Assembly (NCBI RefSeq): GCF_000003815.2
Contig: NC_049992.1
Location: 21,028,698 to 21,092,697, forward strand
DNA: 64,000 bases
Reading direction: 5' to 3'
Source: Branchiostoma floridae
Taxonomy: Eukaryota > Chordata > Leptocardii > Amphioxiformes > Branchiostomatidae
Part shown: positions 63,901 through 64,000 of the stretch, piece after piece
How the letters are laid out: every line of letters begins with the position of its first letter
Numbering within the stretch: the stretch's first letter is position 1
Position numbers and translations under genes: made by a program
The notes under the pieces: model-generated
Database searches by the model: none
Seen by the model: the letters and a program-made list of their open reading frames with translations, nothing else
What the model was told of the DNA's origin: nothing

Positions 63901-64000
63901 TACATATATGTATAGATGTATACATTTCTTAATCAATCAATCATTCAATCAATCAATCAATCCATATTTCACTTTCATATATTTATTATCCTCTACCAGG
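1..64000 (-). CDS. Giant multi-exon gene for a LECT2/M23-like, PAN and FN3-repeat protein (internal part, 72 exons seen)
   Basis: Coding segments across the whole window lie on the minus strand, are bounded by AG acceptors and GT donors, and join in matching phase at nearly every junction. This supports a single transcription unit that reads from 64000 down to 1. The first recognised exon (63503-63617) is internal and the last (to 47, open at base 1) is still open, so both gene ends are outside. Exons are 47-322 bp. Introns are mostly 0.2-1 kb, with seven or so of 3-7 kb that hold transposons. The recognisable order is helical region, LECT2/M23-like domain, SAP-like helices, unknown beta-rich region, PAN domain, about 13 FN3-like repeats, ConA/GH16-like region, then more FN3-like units. 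Many N-x-S/T sites and cysteines suggest an extracellular protein. Two adjacent genes are possible, but no terminal exon, stop or poly(A) context was found between exons. Confidence 0.72.
861..1016 (-). CDS. Exon 70: FN3-like unit, reading frame interrupted by TGA
   Basis: A 156-bp segment with a good acceptor (CTGACAG|GACC) and donor (TCG|GTAAGT). Both phases (1 in, 1 out) fit the neighbours. The entry frame reads PSDQAGTSRHGESAKIMLNM, PTSETIAIRTKEGWGHI, then TGA at 901-903. After a shift of one base the downstream part reads VGDIFDFPAFEFDVKFHSS, which looks coding. So there is either one extra base around 906-918 (a G/T-rich run) with another change downstream, or a true stop. Outside this point the exon is ordinary. 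Confidence 0.5.
1410..2258 (-). CDS. Exons 68-69: FN3-like unit with a glycine-rich stretch
   Basis: Exons are 2076-2258 (183 bp, start needs phase 2, ends phase 2) and 1410-1489 (80 bp, 2/1). They read NGMNDVLPLTRVGGGGSGSV, IIVNGTIQTHGKVSNVSD, SSDFHMEPGRTLFPTLRVCN, GAHQCTDVKAKKIIYI. PGRTLxxTxRVCNxAxxCT matches the YxTVRAxNxAG strand with two added cysteines. Exon 67 leaves phase 1 but every plausible acceptor of exon 68 needs phase 2, so a microexon or a one-base sequence error between 2262 and 2661 must be assumed. Confidence 0.6.
2662..3505 (-). CDS. Exons 65-67: FN3-like repeats
   Basis: Exons are 3336-3505 (170 bp, 1/0), 3006-3228 (223 bp, 0/1) and 2662-2841 (180 bp, 1/1). They read NGVNIDVTPPDIQKIYHVDM, STIAVRYRAFDRESQ, VVEYFWAIGTSPGGTDVQPF, STYYVTLRAVNGAGLQSTV, then PDVAHTNTTVPFGEEVPLPE and ITDLSYAGLSWGTPREEEG. 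Exons 65-66 hold a very clear copy of the loop motif GTSPGGTDVQPF and strand YYVTLRAVNGAG. Exon 66 could also end earlier at CATCAG|GTGATT with the same phase, dropping 11 residues. Confidence 0.78.
3748..4201 (-). CDS. Exons 63-64: cysteine-rich linker into an FN3-like unit
   Basis: Exons are 4072-4201 (130 bp, 2/0) and 3748-3949 (202 bp, 0/1). They read LPPSADNLCRYGDPFRPGDN, VFYAGVGTEKLKDDVAPFRE, ARPCVPCLKPCDKFDCDPDC, then HVRIDNLTLSPNVSFKQLDD and AAVYYITVKAVSG. The C-V-P-C-L-K-P-C and D-C-D-P-D-C motifs give six cysteines in about 20 residues, an EGF-like or knottin-like spacer. GDNSVSVFYAGVGTE recalls the GxGTxP strand and YYITVKAVSG is the standard FN3-like strand. Exon 63's donor GAA|GTCAGT was chosen to give phase 0. 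Confidence 0.74.
4511..5601 (-). CDS. Exons 60-62: rest of the ConA/GH16-like region
   Basis: Exons are 5413-5601 (189 bp, 1/1), 5076-5242 (167 bp, 1/0) and 4511-4689 (179 bp, 0/2). They read APDGQDGCLCNCAEYQLDSS, VPYRGCGFQIHPHVVTRDLE, NYALLWCRFENDTVEPVEEM, DPTVGWHTYELKITIERTFA, then EDWNLELIIDGRSQAIMSGI and DQARLTLAVWNRDDFV. WHTYELKIT and LELIIDGR are the paired strands expected in this fold. An optional in-phase segment with a TAG (4774-4884) lies between exons 61 and 62. Confidence 0.73.
4774..4884 (-). pseudogene. In-phase exon candidate with an internal TAG (poison-exon-like or decayed)
   Basis: Between exons 61 and 62 there is a 111-bp segment with a good acceptor (GTCCAAG|GTG), a strong donor (CAG|GTGAGT) and phase 0 at both ends. 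It would therefore insert exactly 37 codons without shifting the frame. It reads VMKYPGGFVSMCSDTSNEA, NLGLMCSKN, then TAG at 4798-4800, then SLGAAEIQ. The coding-like composition on both sides of the stop suggests a real exon that carries a premature stop. Options are a regulated poison exon, an old exon now skipped, a stop polymorphism, or a base error. Confidence 0.45.
5765..6504 (-). CDS. Exons 58-59: beta-sandwich region (ConA/GH16-like?) with a cysteine cluster
   Basis: Exons are 6353-6504 (152 bp, 1/0) and 5765-6086 (322 bp, 0/1, the longest exon seen). They read GTFIYLPTHDGDKCPSRQYL, YGLLSDHRILFTPDE, VTFGEDGLSITMSRDIQQTR, MYSGAYSTRADMQGGGSYRF, MIAASGDIKAVTSVVFWDGP, then EDCTCCLRNNTGRS and NNTGLTNSTTG. 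The order DGLSITMS, SGAYSTR, GSYRFDM, AVTSVVFW and, in later exons, WHTYEL resembles GH16/concanavalin-type sandwiches, but no catalytic E-x-D-x-x-E is visible. It is therefore a lectin-like guess only. The 5' edge of exon 59, with its acceptor, is tandemly duplicated (6031-6190). Confidence 0.72.
6031..6190. repeat. Exact 80-bp tandem duplication across the acceptor of exon 59
   Basis: Bases 6031-6110 and 6111-6190 are identical. The unit contains the 3' splice site and the first 56 coding bases of exon 59. Use of the outer acceptor would read through into a stop (ends FYIF then TGA), so only the inner acceptor keeps the frame. Confidence 0.92.
7000..7513 (-). CDS. Exons 56-57: last FN3-like repeat of the main array
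   Basis: Exons are 7307-7513 (207 bp) and 7000-7174 (175 bp, 0/1). They read SRTDELHVSWADFSDPESGI, GHYEIAVFSGTACTEDSDE, TKYTMTDITLEPGIPCFVRL, RTFNKAGLSIITESPPVLLD and DPIGGTVKDGRDFSS. The HVSWADFSDPESGIGHYEIAVF stretch is among the best matches to the repeat consensus. The join from exon 55 is out of phase by one base with the strongest splice sites (see exon 55). Confidence 0.75.
7787..7886. other. Assembly gap
   Basis: A run of 100 N, a standard placeholder for unknown gap size, in the intron between exons 55 and 56. Confidence 0.99.
8467..8496 (+). repeat. Short interstitial telomere-like repeat (second copy at 9283-9312)
   Basis: About three TTAGGG units with one variant, within the duplicated block. 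It is too short to suggest a telomere fusion and is probably a chance or repair-derived insertion. Confidence 0.6.
8644..8743. other. Assembly gap inside a copied exon fragment
   Basis: A run of 100 N. It interrupts the first copy of the duplicated block, just inside its partial copy of exon 55. Confidence 0.99.
9426..9565 (-). CDS. Exon 55: FN3-like repeat, YYITVRA half, uncertain 3' boundary
   Basis: A 140-bp exon starting in phase 0: LIPKAATYYITVRAHSASTA, then VTSNGIQVGYGGQVLSVGH. The donor AACAG|GTTAGA (start at 9426) leaves phase 2. An inner donor CAG|GTCTTA (start near 9459) would leave phase 0, which fits exon 56 read from its first AG. Alternatively exon 56 may use a later AG. The first 34 bp of this exon are also present at 8610-8643 next to an assembly gap, as part of an identical duplicated block. 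Confidence 0.65.
10327..10426. other. Assembly gap
   Basis: A run of 100 N in the intron between exons 54 and 55. Confidence 0.99.
10753..12154 (-). CDS. Exons 52-54: FN3-like repeats
   Basis: Exons are 12006-12154 (149 bp, 1/0), 11476-11575 (100 bp, 0/1) and 10753-10898 (146 bp, 1/0). They read ELQMHDGETFFVAVRATNEM, RSDGITVMLEPLIPGEVRDG, LNFQPSITTLSANWDSFGD, then TIEYYEVALGTDRRFPRTRN and NQTHTFEYLQ. These give the strand pattern FFVAVRATN, SDGI, LSANWxxF and YYEVALGT. Assembly gap 10327-10426 lies in the intron on the left. Confidence 0.8.
12673..13665 (-). CDS. Exons 48-51: two FN3-like repeats
   Basis: Exons are 13572-13665 (94 bp, 1/2), 13191-13342 (152 bp, 2/1), 12935-13046 (112 bp, 1/2) and 12673-12809 (137 bp, 2/1). 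They read NCQKSLTQVAVAWEPFPDPE, RYEVALGTSAGGGQLRDFIP, TDVRQVFATVRGTNAAG, LLTVSTSNGVYISRVSSGLP, EELSAHWDFSGDPCPISKY and EWSILKVDGTVMQPFTEV. The first unit is a clear copy. The second lacks the DTTPP motif (YISRVSSGLPPLGD) but keeps the SAHW and EWSI strands. Confidence 0.79.
13835..14240 (+). mobile_element. LINE remnant, C-terminal end of a reverse transcriptase ORF
   Basis: On the plus strand, one frame reads LKRIAGYVYPNFISNKNIYK, then SPLHNEVHRRRWHLFGHILC and LSHHLP. This is the end typical of many animal non-LTR elements (LRRIxGxxYPxxISNxxLYxxC, then RRWxLFGHxLRL). Downstream it is broken by stops, so it is a 5'-truncated, decayed copy, antisense to the host gene. Confidence 0.7.
14327..14949 (-). 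CDS. Exons 46-47: FN3-like repeat
   Basis: Exons are 14703-14949 (247 bp, 0/1) and 14327-14533 (207 bp, 1/1). They read SLTVDETPPVAGEVFCPQF, SSELSCHWHGFYDTESTIQY, then FTRIPSHETHYSPRG, DAIYYVTVIGYNAVGDFQK and PIVIDNTPPIAGQVVEL. Two cysteines (VFCPQF and LSCHW) could form a disulphide bond within the sandwich. An antisense LINE remnant ends about 85 bp from exon 47. Confidence 0.8.
15268..15838 (-). CDS. Exons 44-45: FN3-like repeat with a cysteine pair
   Basis: Exons are 15590-15838 (249 bp, 1/2) and 15268-15445 (178 bp, 2/0). They read LPLSPGVQYYATVRAITGAG, FSTDGFTVDISPPVIQIDS, KSVDSISANW, then SKDAVAYSWFCYGSYPGACD, VYPVTNTTDTSV and LTVSAMNV. In exon 44 a donor one step downstream (TAG|GTAAAA) would include a stop codon, so CTG|GTAGGT is used and the tryptophan codon is split. 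The loop carries FCYGSYPGACDV in place of the usual GTxPGGxDV. Confidence 0.8.
16407..17801 (-). CDS. Exons 40-43: two FN3-like repeats
   Basis: Exons are 17642-17801 (160 bp, 0/1), 17328-17493 (166 bp, 1/2), 16944-17022 (79 bp, 2/0) and 16407-16545 (139 bp, 0/1). They read QGIQASWMATDAQSGVVSYW, VAVGTTPGGNDVSGYQNL, NSPIYYLTVKAENAAGSF, then SPIKVVRADQAGTVTDGWE, STVTVQFSGFESEQHGIIHY and EWSVGTEPRLDDVQPY. The third exon's acceptor (CTCAG|TCC) is set by phase, since the alternative AAAG|GTAG gives an immediate stop. The 3' edge of exon 42, with its GTAAAA donor, has been amplified as a 52-bp minisatellite in the intron. Confidence 0.8.
16651..16958. repeat. 52-bp minisatellite (six units) that includes a splice donor
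   Basis: Six units of about 52 bp, with few differences, at 16651-16958. The last unit overlaps the 3' end of exon 42. On the minus strand each unit contains the exon-end sequence GTCACAGTCCAG followed by GTAAAAC, so the donor site is repeated down the intron. One unit (near 16837) has CCAT in place of CCAG before GT. Confidence 0.92.
18851..19250. repeat. 77-bp satellite array, left arm of the inner foldback
   Basis: Five units of 77-78 bp built from CGAAGTTGTCCGAAGTTGTG, TGACGTCATCTAACTTCGTA and AGGCAGGGTAGG. Four exact TGACGTCA palindromes lie in or just before the array (18817, 18839, 18995, 19151). The motif is related, in reverse orientation, to the right-arm array. Confidence 0.9.
20700..21290. 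repeat. About 86-94-bp satellite array, right arm of the inner foldback
   Basis: Six units marked by CACCCGGCTGACTGTCC, GGATGACGTCATAACTTCGG and ACAACTTCGTACACC. Unit length varies with the number of GGACAACTTC blocks. Exact TGACGTCA occurs at 20710, 20795, 20881, 20977, 21062 and 21147. Confidence 0.9.
24517..24685 (-). CDS. Exon 39: FN3-like repeat, TVRAxNGAG and DTSPP half
   Basis: A 169-bp exon, phases 2/0: EQKAEVDGTQNTWTSPANLS, LKDGAFYFVRVTAVNGAGAS, then VHETDGLIVDTSPPN. It is a textbook copy of the second half of the repeat (YFVRVTAVNGAG, ETDG, VDTSPP). The next intron is 6.7 kb long and almost all of it is the nested inverted-repeat element at 17.9-24.3 kb. Confidence 0.83.
24862..25811. 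mobile_element. piggyBac-like MITE (950 bp) flanked by TTAA
   Basis: TTAA at 24858-24861 and 25812-25815 flank ends that begin CCCTCAAGCGCCCG and, on the other strand, CCCTCAAACACCCGAGTGGG. Both ends carry sub-terminal GGGGTCC...GGACCCC palindromes. TTAA target duplication plus a CCCT start is the piggyBac signature. There is no transposase, so it is a non-autonomous copy. Confidence 0.85.
25996..27325. mobile_element. Foldback-type element ending in long C and G runs
   Basis: ACCGGTGTGA near 26000 and its reverse complement near 27314 are followed inward by poly-C (26018-26115) and poly-G (27154-27297) blocks with repeats of CGAGATCGCTAGTGATTTCG. The inner part holds duplicated AT-rich blocks. 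I see no transposase and no clear target duplication. The G runs could form quadruplexes. Homopolymer lengths in such runs are unreliable. Confidence 0.6.
26700..26847. repeat. 74-bp tandem duplication
   Basis: Two identical consecutive units beginning CCCCTTGGCCAGGTGCATGC inside the G/C-run foldback. Confidence 0.9.
27327..27516. repeat. 190-bp near-perfect hairpin, MITE-like
   Basis: The left arm contains GATCGGACGACGAGTCTGCG and the right arm its complement, with ends CCCCCTCACATTA and TTATGTGAGGGGG. The loop is about 25 bp. It abuts the G-run foldback and may be a separate small element. Confidence 0.75.
27694..27815 (-). CDS. Exon 38: FN3-like repeat, SANW half
   Basis: A 122-bp exon, phases 0/2: ADASRISANWIFEDAESGIE, then KYKITIFRKSAGTKRQIYPE. 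It gives the ISANWxFxDxESGIxxY strand pair of the repeat. The donor is GTGAGT, and a short (TA)n tract lies just downstream in the intron. The intron to exon 39 is 3 kb and holds a piggyBac-like MITE and G/C-run foldbacks. Confidence 0.8.
28773..29862 (-). CDS. Exons 36-37: FN3-like repeat
   Basis: Exon 36 is 29683-29862 (180 bp, 1/1) and exon 37 is 28773-29017 (245 bp, 1/0). They read VLFDATPPVEGTLRDGLEPD, STVSANWAGYSDPESGIGD, then ENRTHSSEIIHEKTS, VSVQLETTNQAMSSTVTSSD and GFIMDLTKPVMVHLGDG. I chose the donor at 29682 (GGAG|GTAATG), not the one at 29650, because only it gives the phase 1 that exon 37 needs. The usual YxWAxGTxPG loop is replaced by an AVTVQRTHTLGENRTHS stretch with two N-glycosylation sequons nearby. 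Confidence 0.78.
30191..30882 (-). CDS. Exons 34-35: FN3-like repeat
   Basis: Exons are 30709-30882 (174 bp, 1/1) and 30191-30379 (189 bp, 1/1). They read VLVDTSPPIAGTLYDGSVHG, TICANWKDFHDEESGL, then HYFWGVGSEPGTDDVVPLTE and NTTYYSVLVAVNNG, SKSSDG. This is one of the clearest copies of the repeat: DTSPPxAGTxxDG, xxANWxxFxDEESGL, YxWGxGxxPGTDDVxP, YYxVxVAxNN, SSDG. The 3.4-kb intron to the right carries a SINE, a 170-bp tandem repeat and an orphan coding-like stretch. Confidence 0.83.
31112..31130. repeat. Short perfect hairpin
   Basis: CACTTCGT, a three-base loop, then ACGAAGTG. It is probably the tip of an old dispersed repeat that covers about 31.1-31.6 kb. No other role is visible. Confidence 0.5.
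32790..33385. repeat. About 170-bp tandem repeat, four diverged copies
   Basis: Units start near 32819, 32988, 33166 and 33338 with ATGAGTTSCAAGKCGCAAGCCC-type sequence and share TTTCCCAGCGAT and GCGAGAACG blocks. It is in the intron between exons 33 and 34. Confidence 0.8.
33384..33490 (-). other. Orphan coding-like stretch with a donor site, no acceptor found
   Basis: On the minus strand it reads NVDHINAVIGEIHINDLHIP, SEHLQNVMAGVVTECSS, then CAG|GTACAT. The phase-1 end would fit exon 34. No AG acceptor with a matching phase is visible upstream, and the composition differs from the FN3-like repeats. It may be an optional exon or a piece of another gene carried in by a repeat. Confidence 0.3.
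33886..34210 (-). mobile_element. tRNA-derived SINE
   Basis: On the minus strand it begins GTGTAACGGCAGGGCGCTTG and continues with the deuterostome SINE features CTTTCCTCACTTTAC and CGTTAAAAACCCC. It ends near the AACCTGGAGACC block. It lies in the intron between exons 33 and 34. Confidence 0.7.
34274..35974 (-). CDS. Exons 31-33: two FN3-like repeats
   Basis: Exons are 35804-35974 (171 bp, 1/1), 34749-34929 (181 bp, 1/2) and 34274-34440 (167 bp, 2/1). They read ANWDGFHDNETGLHGYSW, then DGEYHITVRAINNVEFGG, VIDNTPPFVHHVHS, SDPLSNIREIDFGLG and VKVRAINN. These match the recurring pattern: (S/A)xW-x-G-F-x-D-x-E-x-G, then a GxxPG-type loop, Y-xxTV-R-A-x-N, and D-x-TPP. The second unit is degenerate at the Trp. 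Exon 33 ends just after the AINN motif in phase 1, the commonest intron position in this repeat array. Confidence 0.78.
36254..37429 (-). CDS. Exons 29-30: FN3-like unit with a TPP strand and a cysteine pair
   Basis: Exon 29 (37255-37429, 175 bp, 1/2) reads YVNILTSPGVLADFTPPSPG, then TEDCGDFVLDHWEQFKCGE. Exon 30 (36254-36348, 95 bp, 2/1) reads WIVDGEGSRTVFNGHEPLV, then MWYTRANRY. The DFTPPSPGPL segment is the xDxTPPxxGxV strand that opens each repeat. An extra cysteine pair is inserted here. A (TA)n tract and a LINE 3' fragment sit in the intron between them. Confidence 0.7.
36606..36674. repeat. (TA)n microsatellite; second tract at 36937-36962
   Basis: About 35 TA units with one interruption. 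The two tracts flank the LINE fragment and the second looks like its 3' tail. Confidence 0.95.
36676..36936 (+). mobile_element. LINE 3'-end fragment with a terminal zinc-finger-like motif
   Basis: One plus-strand frame ends QCNVCDRCFRARIGLISHAR, SHKGD, stop at 36880-36882. This C-x-x-C...H-x-x-x-H ending with RIGLxSHxR is common at the C-terminus of animal non-LTR reverse transcriptase ORFs. A short 3' UTR and a (TA)n tail follow. Only the last part of the element is present. Confidence 0.75.
37597..37720 (-). CDS. Exon 28: C-terminal strand of the PAN domain and start of the next FN3-like unit
   Basis: A 124-bp exon, phases 0/1. It begins VGHFHNFERLGVGHA, the usual PAN ending (a phenylalanine/histidine-rich FHxxERLG strand), and continues with EDLQLSHDSLYYFNFYLNNA, the YYxxxxAxNxAG-type strand of an FN3-like repeat. 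The exon therefore crosses a domain boundary with no intron at the border. Confidence 0.76.
38560..39690 (+). mobile_element. 5'-truncated LINE with an intact C-terminal ORF
   Basis: The open frame 38385-39563 (392 codons) is LINE-derived from about 38568 on: ARKAMHSFKCLTRSSVSPDS, LLRIFDSCVKPILLYGCEIW, FCKNILGVSRNSSNLACRSE. It then has the tail CERICKYCTSKAVGDETHF and FISKCSFNETERI. The F-x-x-x-V-x-P-x-L-x-Y-G-x-E-x-W motif is the thumb/connection region after the reverse transcriptase core. The absence of stops and the presence of a 3' UTR suggest a fairly recent copy. It is inserted antisense in the intron that splits the PAN domain. Confidence 0.8.
39902..40350 (-). CDS. Exons 26-27: connector and N-terminal part of a PAN/apple domain
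   Basis: Exon 26 (40233-40350, 118 bp, 0/1) reads GYGRKVYGDQVVPWHDVRTT. Exon 27 (39902-40086, 185 bp, 1/0) reads VISAPIASLKMDTPQQCAME, then CLDHPPTKCLSFNYDYGHE and TCELLEEIEGHG. The spacing of four cysteines with C-x-S-F-x-Y and CELL is the PAN/apple signature. The domain ends in exon 28 with FHNFERLG. PAN domains are disulphide-bonded modules that bind protein or sugar in secreted proteins. A 5'-truncated LINE lies in the intron that splits the domain. Confidence 0.82.
40513..41201 (-). CDS. Exons 24-25: first FN3-like unit, before the PAN domain
   Basis: Exons are 40977-41201 (225 bp) and 40513-40719 (207 bp), both phase 0/0. Exon 24 reads AITTHCDVEQVAGRDFVEP, then VKLTYDVGTYKGGSDVV, which recalls the GTxPGGxDV motif of later repeats. 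Exon 25 reads GGVPLYFTVTGTNSGGGNAK, matching the strand pattern YYxTVxAxNxAG, then VTLPGGRVTPDFLTT. This is an FN3-like unit with the usual WSGFxDxESGI half replaced. I infer an Ig-type beta sandwich. Confidence 0.7.
41481..41682 (-). CDS. Exon 23: end of the unknown beta-rich region
   Basis: A 202-bp exon, phases 2/0, that completes a split glycine codon from exon 22. It reads ARMDMVMIPLRLELRSMLKS, then LLDFLLWDWETPPVIKNIF, then TGIPEPDFTPPTFRKFKVK. The Trp-Asp-Trp-Glu-Thr-Pro-Pro stretch and the final FTPP are followed at once by exons with FN3-like character, so this exon probably marks the end of one domain and a linker into the repeats. Confidence 0.73.
42409..44518 (-). CDS. Exons 20-22: Gly/aliphatic beta-rich region
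   Basis: Exons are 44362-44518 (157 bp, phases 0/1), 44120-44190 (71 bp, 1/0) and 42409-42566 (158 bp, 0/2). They read WIDTIQNDMQDLGIELGMKD, FDVKVQFMVGPIPMYLGFGA, GGFIGVKLEAGVSLMKMTAY, GQVTPQVGATVYASLGISLL and LKGYVLTTDFPTRAEI. Repeated alternation of small and hydrophobic residues with glycines suggests long beta strands, like large lipid-binding or barrel-type sheets, but this is only a pattern impression. The intron between exons 21 and 22 carries a decayed Tc1-like transposon. Joins are in phase. Confidence 0.7.
42728..43984 (-). mobile_element. Tc1/mariner-type transposon with a decayed transposase
   Basis: Terminal repeats start CACTCAGCACAAAAAGTTTG (left) and, inverted, CACTCGGCACAAAAAGTTTG (right). 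TA dinucleotides at 42726-42727 and 43985-43986 fit a TA target duplication. The repeats extend inward about 140 bp. On the minus strand a transposase relic reads VTYRDTILHPVATFYLF, then NAILQDYNTSPHRER, the second catalytic-Asp region of Tc1-like enzymes. Frameshifts disrupt the rest. Confidence 0.88.
44655..44816. repeat. (CT)n / (CTAT)n microsatellite
   Basis: About 160 bp of CT and CTAT repeats ending in a short TA tract, in the intron between exons 19 and 20. Confidence 0.95.
44952..45686 (-). CDS. Exons 18-19: cysteine-containing strand segment plus acidic helical segment
   Basis: Exon 18 (45563-45686, 124 bp, phases 0/1) reads IYLAVKVCAKDICLPPKEIL, then TPPCSSGSLVSSANG. Exon 19 (44952-45118, 167 bp, phases 1/0) reads VSLMDMTLADLEKELFFFRP, then DIDMPGLDLSGLSELSKQF and IIKELREAMKRE, an amphipathic helix with several acidic residues. 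Both have clear splice sites. The V-C-x-x-D-I-C-L-P-P motif resembles the CLGLSCCLSLPVPP motif of exon 16. No known family is recognised. Confidence 0.72.
46200..46740 (+). mobile_element. tRNA-derived SINE with a (GAT)n tail
   Basis: Box A-like TAGCTCAGGACC and box B GGTTTGAATCC (near 46298) are followed by GGGAAAGGCACTTTACACGG, ACGTTAAAGAACCC and a TGATGATGATGATG tail ending at about 46738. The order is that of deuterostome tRNA SINEs. Confidence 0.85.
46940..48810 (+). mobile_element. LINE with endonuclease and RT start, internally deleted
   Basis: The endonuclease part has NAGVCIAGDFNRTDVMDL and GSSDHRTVLL, the GDFN and SDH motifs of the EEP family. It continues through WISHRIKNLIHRRQCAF to an RT start, AAGPDGLPNKIIKEFAY and EGYVPVQWRQANIVPLPN. 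At about 48245 it jumps straight to the C-terminal ESIQKRACHTILGADYTSYT and LPTLDDRRRELCLKFANHL, so the whole RT core is missing. There are several frameshifts (near 47000 and 47640). The 3' end is an AT-rich TTATCATTATTATT tail. Confidence 0.85.
48919..49420 (-). CDS. Exons 16-17: cysteine-rich beta segment of unknown family
   Basis: Exons are 49202-49420 (219 bp, phases 1/1) and 48919-49019 (101 bp, phases 1/0). Exon 16 is unusually rich in cysteine: GCPDIFEHLNKLDFMHC, RMQDNCLGLSCCLSLPVPP, then NFDPCTMKLTMELGK. The CxxLxCCL stretch followed by alternating hydrophobic strands recalls exons 1-2 and 18, which suggests a repeated disulphide-bonded beta domain. Exon 17 is acidic then basic (AEEDDYTFDKSWTLFDSVK, LLRSFRIKKTSSYVE). 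A LINE and a SINE sit in the intron on its left. Function is unknown. Confidence 0.72.
49785..52570. mobile_element. 2.8-kb foldback element with tandem units in its arms
   Basis: The left arm (49785-49965) contains CTTACATTACGGAAGTGGTC and CTGTCCGCTATCTCCGG. The right arm (52205-52570) carries three to four about 100-bp tandem units in the opposite sense. The core (50-52.1 kb) is AT-rich and non-coding as far as I can see. It is in the intron between exons 15 and 16. Confidence 0.72.
52974..54439 (-). CDS. Exons 12-15: polar linker followed by a SAP-like helix pair
   Basis: Exons are 54345-54439 (95 bp), 54034-54122 (89 bp), 53340-53491 (152 bp) and 52974-53106 (133 bp), with phases 0/2, 2/1, 1/0 and 0/1. 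The first two are a Ser/Gly/Asp/Thr then Arg-rich linker (GAQETDETPDAPDAGSS, then RRVTRGIIRSLRG). Exon 14 is acidic, then beta-like (VSTIVGTLDLIGLGDGL). Exon 15 reads LPNSMTDEQLRWELKRSG followed by ETSGPRDALLRRY. That matches the SAP pattern of helix, LxxELxxxG, turn, LxxRL. SAP motifs are best known from DNA-binding proteins, so in a seemingly extracellular protein this may be convergent. The exon 14 donor (GAG|GTCTTG) is weak but keeps phase. Confidence 0.66.
54730..54985. repeat. Dispersed short repeat, copy 1 (copy 2 at 62213-62350)
   Basis: Both copies begin TATCATATAGCC(A/G)GGCGC and end GCGTTATGACACCATATACA, CCTCGGGGC. Copy 1 has about 110 bp of extra sequence inside, including a TTCGCTTCGCTCACTCGGTGG block that is also partly in copy 2. 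It is a short non-autonomous element of unknown class. Confidence 0.75.
56070..57803. mobile_element. 1.7-kb element with about 380-bp terminal inverted repeats
   Basis: The ends AACACCCCCACCTAACTCC (left) and, inverted, AACACCCCCACATAACTGC (right) lead into long arms that mirror each other to about 56470 and 57450, for example GTGGCGTTTCACAACTCCTT. The arm read on the plus strand at 57506 has a 61-codon open frame that looks incidental. The core has no transposase. It is in the intron between exons 11 and 12. Confidence 0.85.
57905..59352 (-). CDS. Exons 9-11: LECT2-like M23 metallopeptidase-fold domain, probably not catalytic
   Basis: Exons are 59175-59352 (178 bp), 58802-58936 (135 bp) and 57905-58099 (195 bp), all joined in phase 0 within the domain. 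The sequence runs CGGGLYPSRAVGQTRYASQG, IDLILAKDEE, VVAPFAGKITSV, then KGDAIGTAGSTGC, NNTIHFAIRENGTINYVDP and TKYVPPPG. This is the LECT2/M23 layout: Cys-Gly-x-Gly-x-Tyr start, H-x-x-x-D metal motif, VxAPFxGxI strand, K-G-D turn, H-x-H motif, DPTxYL end. Two key residues differ: the HQGVD-type motif reads SQGID (His to Ser, Asp kept), and the H-x-H motif reads TIH (first His lost, second kept). M23 enzymes cut peptidoglycan, whereas vertebrate LECT2 keeps the fold as a secreted signalling protein without known peptidase action. A binding rather than cutting role is inferred here. The assembly gap at 58476-58575 lies in the intron between exons 10 and 11. Confidence 0.82.
58476..58575. other. 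Assembly gap
   Basis: A run of 100 N in the intron between exons 10 and 11 of the LECT2-like domain. Confidence 0.99.
58970..59030. repeat. (TA)n / (GA)n microsatellite
   Basis: TA repeats followed by GA- and GGGA-rich sequence in the intron next to exon 10. Confidence 0.9.
59648..60627 (-). CDS. Exons 6-8: rest of the helical region
   Basis: Exons are 60557-60627 (71 bp), 60089-60246 (158 bp) and 59648-59814 (167 bp). Phases run 2/1, 1/0 and 0/2. The translation continues the helical pattern (NIYKAVMALIDVKDLTNDVF, VGDEIQELFDDFMRVWNLF, NEALGVLQEPLEKIGKLVG), with one cysteine near the end (SIQKCFESLKK). Exon 8 joins directly to the LECT2/M23-like exon 9 through a split glycine codon, so the helices sit immediately N-terminal to that domain. 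Donor sites are GTTTGT, GTATGT and GTATGT. Confidence 0.75.
60939..60984. repeat. (GT)n microsatellite
   Basis: About 23 GT units in the intron between exons 5 and 6. Further short GT runs lie just downstream. Confidence 0.95.
61240..62155 (-). CDS. Exons 3-5: amphipathic helical region
   Basis: Exons are 61956-62155 (200 bp), 61723-61858 (136 bp) and 61240-61382 (143 bp), with phases 0/2, 2/0 and 0/2 that match at each join. They encode about 160 residues with almost no cysteine or proline and a heptad-like spacing of I/L/V/F, for example DFSFDELLELINIWFKDVPG, and later ETWEKVAAYDNLPSFIEE and IPWAVEQIWQGLETIFQEV. I infer a bundle of amphipathic helices or a coiled coil, perhaps a stalk or oligomerisation segment. 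The first join fixes the acceptor of exon 4 at 61858, because the alternative AG three bases on would still keep frame but drop a codon. No family is recognised. Confidence 0.75.
62807..63617 (-). CDS. Exons 1-2: Cys/Gly beta-type segment, most N-terminal part seen
   Basis: Exon 1 is 63503-63617 (115 bp, 38 codons, begins PIELCLNLPGIDW, ends in phase 1). Exon 2 runs from 62807 to at least 62880, where the assembly gap 62881-62980 cuts it. It reads EDFDFIDAGICFRGGIKYEI and ends in phase 0. Exon 2 uses a GC donor (CAG|GCAAGT), the common non-GT variant. The pattern of a cysteine, short hydrophobic strands and glycines resembles the segments at 49.2-49.4 and 45.6 kb (CLGLSCCLSLPVPP, VCAKDICLPP), so this may be an earlier copy of the same unknown domain. 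I do not recognise the family. No initiator methionine or signal peptide is present, so earlier exons lie beyond the right edge. Confidence 0.68.
62881..62980. other. Assembly gap that cuts exon 2
   Basis: A run of 100 N. It hides the 5' part and acceptor of exon 2. Confidence 0.99.
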
